From: Microcaldota archaeon
GTDB lineage: Archaea > Micrarchaeota > Micrarchaeia > Micrarchaeales > CABMGC01
Length of the DNA: 5,512 nt
Reading direction: 5' to 3'
Assembly (NCBI GenBank): GCA_021851985.1
Contig: JAJZOS010000062.1
Location: forward strand, 1 to 5,512
Shown here: one piece after another, positions 1-4,717 of the stretch
How the letters are laid out: every line of letters starts with the position of its first letter
Numbering within the stretch: position 1 is the stretch's first letter
Translations under genes and position numbers: made by a program
The notes under the pieces: model-generated
Seen by the model: only the letters and a program-made list of their open reading frames with translations
Databases searched by the model: none
What the model was told of the DNA's origin: nothing

Positions 1-261
1 CCGCAGACGCAAAAAAACATGAGTAGTTGTGCTGCTCGGAACGGCATTCTGCTGGCTCTGAGACTGCGCTACAAGGCTGTATCTATTGTTGTTGTATAGC
101 GCATTCTGGTCGGGCCTGTTTTGAAACTCCAAAGTGCCAATGCCAACGCTTGCCGCAAAGAGAACACTTGCTGCCGTTATCCGCAAAGCAGCGTATCTTT
201 TCCTCCTGATGGGTTTCATGTCTTCTTGAGCTTCTATGTGTTTTTTGTGTAAATGTTTCAT
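1..261 (-). CDS. N-terminal part of a probable exported or membrane-anchored protein (runs off left edge)
   Basis: This is an open frame of 87 codons without a stop, read from the ATG at 261-259 to the window edge, so the C-terminus is missing. The protein starts with about 23 residues rich in Lys, His and Arg (RRKR at 19-22), followed by a hydrophobic stretch at roughly 24-44 (Ala/Leu/Val/Ile/Gly). The remainder is Gln/Asn/Ser/Thr-rich, for example a QSQSQQ run at 66-71 and a later TTT. This looks like a type II signal anchor or a long-n-region signal peptide with a polar extracytoplasmic tail. The start at 261 is preferred because a good TATA-like box lies about 35 bp upstream, which would give a very short leader. 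The in-frame ATG at 219-217 (Met15) is an alternative giving a more typical signal peptide. I recognise no family. A run of seven A (11-17) near the edge makes the last few codons sensitive to an indel error. Confidence 0.62.
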   Translation of the reverse strand, partial: MKHLHKKHIEAQEDMKPIRRKRYAALRITAASVLFAASVGIGTLEFQNRPDQNALYNNNRYSLVAQSQSQQNAVPSSTTTHVFLRLR

Positions 262-290
262 CTGATTACCGATACAAGTATCTGTCAGGT

Positions 291-303
291 CTGTATAAAT
301 AGG
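291..303 (-). promoter_or_regulatory. TATA-like box of the left-edge gene
   Basis: Read on the minus strand, the sequence CCTATTTATACAG matches an archaeal box A, and the AAA just upstream could be part of a BRE. Its centre is about 35 bp from the ATG at 261. With the usual archaeal distance of about 25 bp from box A to the transcription start, the leader would be only some 8-10 nt. That fits the absence of a convincing Shine-Dalgarno sequence there (only GGTAA). It also suggests that the gene has its own promoter, separate from the tRNA upstream. Confidence 0.5.
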
Positions 304-340
304 TTTCTGAGGCGCATATGCCGCACTATTCGGATTCCAT

Positions 341-446
341 TCCCGTTGGGGTGATTCGAACACCCAACCTGCCGGTATCTACTTGCAGAAAATCCTGCAA
401 AGCCATCAAACTACAGCCGGCCGCTCTGCCATTGAGCTACAACGGG
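341..446 (-). tRNA. tRNA-Tyr (anticodon GUA) with a 34-nt intron
   Basis: The full cloverleaf can be folded by hand. The acceptor stem CCCGTTG (446-440) pairs with CAACGGG (348-342), followed by discriminator A73 at 341. T8 and A9 are at 439-438. The D stem GCTC/GAGC encloses a 7-nt loop with GG. The anticodon stem GCCGG (421-417) pairs with CCGGC (375-371). The variable loop is AGGTT, and the T arm GGGTG/CACCC carries the loop TTCGAAT. The anticodon is GTA at 414-412. The C1-G72 pair with A73 is the archaeal/eukaryotic tyrosine identity set, which supports the assignment. After removing 377-410 the mature tRNA is 72 nt. CCA is not encoded. The tRNA is on the same strand as the left-edge gene and divergent from the AAA+ gene. 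Confidence 0.95.
377..410 (-). other. tRNA-Tyr intron at position 37/38
   Basis: The insertion lies between G37 (411) and A38 (376), the commonest archaeal intron site. A bulge-helix-bulge can be drawn. C32-U35 (CUGU) pairs with intron GUAG (382-379) through two Watson-Crick and two G-U pairs. The 3' bulge is A-U^A (378-376), and the 5' bulge begins A36-G37^U. Inside the intron TTGCAG (400-395) and CTGCAA (388-383) form a perfect 6-bp hairpin with a 6-nt loop. This hairpin is not directly stacked on the 5' bulge, leaving 9-10 unpaired bases (410-401), so the motif is relaxed rather than canonical. Confidence 0.85.
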
Positions 447-468
447 ATAAAGTATACAATATTCCAAC

Positions 469-480
469 AATATTAATAAT
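469..480. promoter_or_regulatory. Symmetric TATA-like element in the divergent tRNA-Tyr / AAA+ gap
   Basis: The gap from 447 to 520 is strongly AT-rich. TATTAATA at 471-478 is a perfect palindrome, so it presents the same box to both strands. Its centre is about 28 bp from the tRNA 5' end (446), the spacing expected for archaeal box A. In the plus direction its centre is about 46 bp from the ATG at 521, which would give a leader of about 20 nt containing the GAGGT ribosome-binding site. A second palindrome, TATAATTATA (487-496), could be an alternative plus-strand box but would leave almost no leader. Assignment by spacing only. Confidence 0.4.
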
Positions 481-510
481 CATAGCTATAATTATAATAT
501 TGGGGATTAT

Positions 511-515
511 GAGGT
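511..515 (+). promoter_or_regulatory. Shine-Dalgarno site of the AAA+ gene
   Basis: GAGGT lies five bases ahead of the ATG at 521 and is complementary to the 3' end of archaeal 16S rRNA. It supports this start codon and implies a leadered transcript. Confidence 0.65.
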
Positions 516-520
516 AAACT

Positions 521-3304
521 ATGCCAAGTCCGGACTCATCAAAAAAGGACCCAGACAAGGGCAGGATTGGGATATCCTTCAGCAAGCACAATGGGGAGGA
601 GGAAGAAGAGAGGTACAGGTATTCGTATGTGCCACTCTCGTTATACTGGCTAAAGGATGTAATCAGGGAATTCGTAAGCAACGTTAATTTTCCCGATGCG
701 CTTGCAATAGCCTTCGCAACTTTCAGCGTGTCATTGGCATTCCCGCTTTTCCCACCGGAAATACTGATTCCTATAATCCTGGTTAATTTTGCCTTGACAA
801 TGGTATTGCCTCTTGGAGGATTAATGGTAATGCTTTTTGTTACGCTTATGATGTTCATATACCAGGCTCCGCTCCTGGCATGGATAATAACAATATTCGT
901 AAGCATATCCCTTTTCCTTGGGCATAAGCACTACCGCACAATAACTTTCATATATGCAATGTCACTATTGCCGTTCTCGTACCTTGGCGGAATCCTTGAG
1001 ATACCCGGATTCATAATCGGCATTCTGTTCATAGGGCTGAGGAGAGCCACCGTCTCAACCATTGCAATAATGATTATGATAGCGATGATCTCGGGCATGA
1101 CCGGCATACAGAATACGTCTCCAATATTATACGATTCAATTGCTGCGCACAGTCTGATAATCGGCAGCAGTTCGGTATCTGGCCTTGTTGCCCCATCACA
1201 CAATGCAACAACGCTTTTTTCTTTCATTCCCGCATTCTCCTCCGCTCTGGGCAGATTCTTCAGCTTTGACGTATCCGGAAGGATATTCAAGGGCTTCGGT
1301 GTTGCACTGCTCTCCATAGTCTATAATCCCGCATTTTTGCTTATACAAATTGTCGGCTGGCTGATAGTGATATTTGCCATGACCAATTTTGTTATAAAGT
1401 CGAGATCTGCATACAAGGGGACTGAATCCAGCCTGTTCTCATTCCTGATCCTGGCAATATATGTGTCCCTTGCATCATATTCCGGATTCGCTTATAAGAT
1501 ACCGTCATTGTTCGGATTCTTTCTAACCCCCCTCATAATATTTGTTCTTGAGGCTAATAACATAGAGGTCGTAAAGTCCCTTTCCGTAATGAAACAGGAC
1601 TTTCTGGGCAAGTTCGGCGAAGTTTTCCAGGAGCTTACCAGCGGTACAAGGGAGACCCTTTCAGATATAGCCAATTATGATGAAACCAAAAAGGAGATGA
1701 GGGAAGCAATCCTCGCTCCGATAGAGCACAGGGAAATATCCGGAGCATATCATGTGAATCCGGCAAAGGGTATATTGCTCTTCGGGCCCCCCGGAACCGG
1801 AAAGACGCTATTGATGCGAGCCCTGGCAAATGAAATAAGGGCAAGGTTTTTTTATGTCAAGACTTCTGCAATAGTTTCTCCGTTCGAAGGCGAAAGTGCG
1901 CAGACACTGTCCAAAATATTTTCTACAGTGAGGAAGAATGCCCCTGCCATACTATTTTTCGATGAAATAGATGGGATAGCCACAAAGAGGGAGAACGAGA
2001 AGAGCGATTCCAGCAGGCAGCTTCTTTCTACCTTATTGGCCGAGATGGACGGATTCCAGAAGATAGAAGGCATAGTGATAGTCGGATCAACCAACGTCCC
2101 AAACCTTGTGGACCCTAGCCTGCTCAGGCCCGGAAGGTTTGACAAGATAATATACATGTCCCTGCCTGATAGGCGGGGCAGGGCAAAAATATTCAATTAT
2201 TACCTGAGCAAGCTTCCTGTTGCTGATGATATAAGCTATTCAAAGCTTTCCGAGATCACGGAGCGATATAGTGGAGCTGACATAAAGAATGTGTGCGACG
2301 AGGTTGCAAGGCAGGTGGCAGACGATGCGGTCAGGCAGCGCAAGGTCCTGCAGATTAACATGTCTGATCTCGTCAAGGTGATAAAAAGCACAAAGCCGTC
2401 GACGACATTATCGAGCCTTGATAAATTCAATAGATTCAAGGTCGACTATGAAAGGAGATCGCACCCCGAATCGAAAAGCGATGACGCAGCCGAAGTTCAT
2501 GTTGCCGATGTTGTAGGCCTTGATGATGCCAAAAAGGCGTTATACGAAGCGATAGAGATACCCATACTGCATCCGCATTTGGTGAAAAAGTATGACGTTA
2601 AGAACATAAAGGGCATCCTGCTGTTTGGCCCGCCTGGCACCGGCAAGACCATGCTCATGAAAGCAGTGTCCAATGAACTTGAGGACGTGAAGCTCATAAT
2701 ACTCTCTGGTTCCGAGATATCGAAAAATGGCACGGAAAACGCGCTTTCGGAGATAAAGGAGGCATTCAACAGCGCAAGGGAGAACTCTCCCTGCGTGATA
2801 TTCATAGATGAGATCGATTCAATGCTCCCAAGCAGGAGTTCGTCGAGTGAATCTGCAATACACATAACAAGCGAATTCCTGCAGCAGATTGACGGAATCA
2901 AAAATTCAAACGGCATAGTCCTGGTCGGCGCTACAAACAGGCCGGACAAGATTGATGATGCAATACTCAGGCCGGGAAGGTTCGACAAGTTCATATTCGT
3001 AGGCCCTCCAAACAAAAAGGACAGGGCAACGCTTTTCAGGGAAAACCTCTCAAAGGCTCCGCTCGGCAGCGACGTGGATTTCGACGTTCTTGCGGCAAAC
3101 ACCGAAGGATATACTGGAGCTGACATAGCAAACATATGCCGTGAGGTCAAGATGGGTGCGCTTGAAGAAACCGTTTCGTCCGCAGAGGATAAGGACATCA
3201 GTATTAAAGATATAATTGCGGTAATAAGGTCTGTAAAGCCTTCTTCGCCAAGCAGCGCTTTGGGCAGGTACATGAATTTCATATCTTTGTATGGGGGGAG
3301 ATAA
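521..3304 (+). CDS. Membrane-embedded double AAA+ ATPase (CDC48-like modules, polytopic N-terminal domain)
   Basis: The protein has 927 residues. A polar, acidic N-tail (five Glu at 26-30) precedes about ten membrane segments at roughly 57-75, 80-97, 99-114, 117-134, 140-158, 160-173, 176-194, 259-291, 304-321 and 328-345. AAA+ module 1 (about 380-640) has Walker A GPPGTGKT 422-429, Walker B with D481/E482, sensor-1 N525, Arg fingers R536/R539 and GAD 585-587. Module 2 (about 657-920) has Walker A 703-710, Walker B with D763/E764, sensor-1 N806, Arg fingers R817/R820 and GAD 866-868. Both look ATPase-competent, so a hexameric, membrane-tethered unfoldase or extractor with cytoplasmic AAA+ rings is likely. 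The double-psi-barrel N-domain of CDC48/VAT is absent. The pore-loop aromatic is kept in module 1 (F455) but not in module 2, and there is no C-terminal HbYX proteasome-docking motif. No protease domain is present, so this is not FtsH or Lon. I do not recognise the membrane domain; the substrate is unknown. Confidence 0.9.
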   Translation: MPSPDSSKKDPDKGRIGISFSKHNGEEEEERYRYSYVPLSLYWLKDVIREFVSNVNFPDALAIAFATFSVSLAFPLFPPEILIPIILVNFALTMVLPLGGLMVMLFVTLMMFIYQAPLLAWIITIFVSISLFLGHKHYRTITFIYAMSLLPFSYLGGILEIPGFIIGILFIGLRRATVSTIAIMIMIAMISGMTGIQNTSPILYDSIAAHSLIIGSSSVSGLVAPSHNATTLFSFIPAFSSALGRFFSFDVSGRIFKGFGVALLSIVYNPAFLLIQIVGWLIVIFAMTNFVIKSRSAYKGTESSLFSFLILAIYVSLASYSGFAYKIPSLFGFFLTPLIIFVLEANNIEVVKSLSVMKQDFLGKFGEVFQELTSGTRETLSDIANYDETKKEMREAILAPIEHREISGAYHVNPAKGILLFGPPGTGKTLLMRALANEIRARFFYVKTSAIVSPFEGESAQTLSKIFSTVRKNAPAILFFDEIDGIATKRENEKSDSSRQLLSTLLAEMDGFQKIEGIVIVGSTNVPNLVDPSLLRPGRFDKIIYMSLPDRRGRAKIFNYYLSKLPVADDISYSKLSEITERYSGADIKNVCDEVARQVADDAVRQRKVLQINMSDLVKVIKSTKPSTTLSSLDKFNRFKVDYERRSHPESKSDDAAEVHVADVVGLDDAKKALYEAIEIPILHPHLVKKYDVKNIKGILLFGPPGTGKTMLMKAVSNELEDVKLIILSGSEISKNGTENALSEIKEAFNSARENSPCVIFIDEIDSMLPSRSSSSESAIHITSEFLQQIDGIKNSNGIVLVGATNRPDKIDDAILRPGRFDKFIFVGPPNKKDRATLFRENLSKAPLGSDVDFDVLAANTEGYTGADIANICREVKMGALEETVSSAEDKDISIKDIIAVIRSVKPSSPSSALGRYMNFISLYGGR
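3293..3300 (+). promoter_or_regulatory. Ribosome-binding site of the NuoM-like gene inside the AAA+ coding end
   Basis: GGGGGGAG ends four bases before the ATG at 3305 and lies within the last codons of the AAA+ gene. The upstream TAA (3302-3304) directly abuts the ATG, so termination and re-initiation are very likely coupled. Confidence 0.7.
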
Positions 3305-4711
3305 ATGTTGCCGATATTGCCTATGCTTATAATCATACCGTTCCTGTCTCTTATTGCAGTTGCTGTGCTTGACGTAAAGCATGCATATCCGATAGCATTA
3401 ACGGCATCAGCGATAACCTTTGTCTTAAGCATTATCGCCATTCTATATTCCTATTTCAATGGCACGGCAGCGCTTTCGTTCTCCTTGGCTTATGTTCCGG
3501 AGCTAAATCTGATGCTCAGTCTCACTCTCACCCAGACAACACTCCTGCTTGTGACAATGACTTCAACAATATTTTTCGCAGCTTCTATCGTCGGAAGCTA
3601 TTTCATAGGAAGTAAGGACAGGATATACAACATCATATTCCTCCTTGCAGAAGGCGCGTCCATTGGCGTGTTCATATCTGCAAGCCTGTTCTTCCTTTTT
3701 GTATTCTGGGAAATAAGCGAGGTAATGATGTTTTTCATCATCTTCCTTTATGGCGGATACAACAGGAGATATGCTGGCATAAAGTTCATAATATATTCAA
3801 TAATCTCGAGCATGTTGCTGCTTATAGGGATACTTGTTTTATACAATGCAGTTACTCCTCACACATTCAATATCCAATCAATAATAGCCGACTCGGCAGC
3901 CATACCAAGAACCACGCAGCTTCTTGTGCTCATACTGTTCGTATTCTCGTTCATGATAAAGATGCCAATATTCCCCCTGCACAACTGGCTGCCCGATGCG
4001 CATACCGAAGCACCTACTACCGGAAGCATGATTCTTGCCGGAGTGCTGCTCAAGTTCGGCGGCTATGGCATGTATCTCATGTTCTTGATGCTGCCCATAG
4101 CCTCCTATTATTCGCAATACCTGTTCCTTCTGTTCATCCTTTCAACAATATACTCCGGATTCGTATGCATAAGCCAGACAAACATAAAGAGGCTAATAGC
4201 ATATACCAGCATAACCGACATGGGGATAGTTGCCGTTGGGTTAGCATCGCTTAACCACTTCGGCTCCACAGGAGCCGTATATGCCATGTTCAGCCACGGC
4301 ATAGCAATATCGGTGCTCTTCCTGGTTGCCGGCACCCTAGACGAAATATACGGCACTCTTGATATAAACAGGATAAAGGGCGTTGTAAAGAATTTTTCAG
4401 GCCTTACCTATCTTTTCATAATCAGCGTATTCGCCGCCCTTGGCATACCTCTTACCGCAGGGTTCGTTGCAGATCTTCTAGTGTTCATAGGCTCTGTAAG
4501 CGCCTTTGGATTCTTCGGGCTCATACCTATCCTGGGGATATTGCTAATAGGCGTGGCCTTGTTCTGGGTTATAGAACGCGTATTCATGAGCTCATCAAAG
4601 GCACTGGAACCATACAATCCTCTCAGCAAAAGCGTTATGGCTTCAGGCGTGCTGCTCATAGCCGTGGCCATAGCATTTGGAATATTCCCATTATTGTTTC
4701 TGTCGTTATAA
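3305..4711 (+). CDS. nuoM: NuoM-type (ND4-like) proton-translocating membrane subunit
   Basis: The 468-residue protein is hydrophobic throughout, with about 13-14 membrane segments. This is the size of bacterial NuoM/Nqo13, so it appears complete. The hallmark at 217-255 contains IKMPIFPLHNWLPDAHTEAP followed by TTGSMILAGVLLKFGGYG, which is NuoM-like rather than NuoN- or MrpD-like. A second signature, NIKRLIAYTSITDMG, lies at 293-307, and FSHG at 329-332. The expected proton-path residues are present: E136 in FWE (TM5), K219 in the IKMP motif (TM7) and K250 in LLK (TM8). E424 in a WVIERVF context may be the TM12 charge, but that needs alignment. In complex I and related hydrogenases this subunit pumps H+ or Na+ across the membrane. 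Unusually, the adjacent gene upstream is an AAA+ ATPase and no nuoL or nuoN follows, since the next gene is convergent. A role in a stand-alone antiporter or in a dispersed complex I remains open. Confidence 0.93.
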   Translation: MLPILPMLIIIPFLSLIAVAVLDVKHAYPIALTASAITFVLSIIAILYSYFNGTAALSFSLAYVPELNLMLSLTLTQTTLLLVTMTSTIFFAASIVGSYFIGSKDRIYNIIFLLAEGASIGVFISASLFFLFVFWEISEVMMFFIIFLYGGYNRRYAGIKFIIYSIISSMLLLIGILVLYNAVTPHTFNIQSIIADSAAIPRTTQLLVLILFVFSFMIKMPIFPLHNWLPDAHTEAPTTGSMILAGVLLKFGGYGMYLMFLMLPIASYYSQYLFLLFILSTIYSGFVCISQTNIKRLIAYTSITDMGIVAVGLASLNHFGSTGAVYAMFSHGIAISVLFLVAGTLDEIYGTLDINRIKGVVKNFSGLTYLFIISVFAALGIPLTAGFVADLLVFIGSVSAFGFFGLIPILGILLIGVALFWVIERVFMSSSKALEPYNPLSKSVMASGVLLIAVAIAFGIFPLLFLSL

Positions 4712-4717
4712 TTTTAT
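4706..4717. terminator. AT-rich junction, possible bidirectional terminator
   Basis: TTATAATTTTAT spans both convergent stop codons (TAA at 4709-4711 plus; TAA at 4716-4714 minus). It gives a short U-rich stretch in plus-strand transcripts (TTTT at 4712-4715). Archaeal termination often uses U-tracts, but this one is short, so the call is weak. Confidence 0.22.

Noticed and set aside
27..209. A 60-codon plus-strand open frame, Cys-rich at its N-terminus
   Set aside because: It has no ribosome-binding site or promoter and is antisense to the better-supported exported-protein frame (minus strand, 1-261). The cysteines come from complementing Gln/Ala/Thr codons.
314..321. GCATATGC palindrome downstream of the tRNA, considered as an operator or processing hairpin
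   Set aside because: It is only 8 bp, without a loop, and has no second copy in the window; expected by chance.
377..410. Intron considered as part of a homing element or a C/D box guide RNA
   Set aside because: At 34 nt it is far too short to encode an endonuclease, and I see no C/D box pair.
406..906. A 166-codon minus-strand open frame across the tRNA and the AAA+ N-terminus
   Set aside because: It would run through the promoter gap into the tRNA-Tyr gene and overlaps the well-supported AAA+ start. Its hydrophobicity merely reflects the opposite strand of membrane-segment codons.
521..3304. Possible FtsH-type or Lon-type membrane protease
   Set aside because: There is no HEXXH zinc-protease motif and no Ser-Lys Lon protease domain; the C-terminus ends shortly after the second AAA+ helical subdomain.
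2497..3441. A 314-codon minus-strand open frame opposite the second AAA+ domain
   Set aside because: It lies antisense to unmistakable AAA+ motifs and the NuoM start, has no recognisable motifs, and its translation looks like the mirror of Gly/Pro/Asp-rich AAA+ codons. It is a shadow frame.
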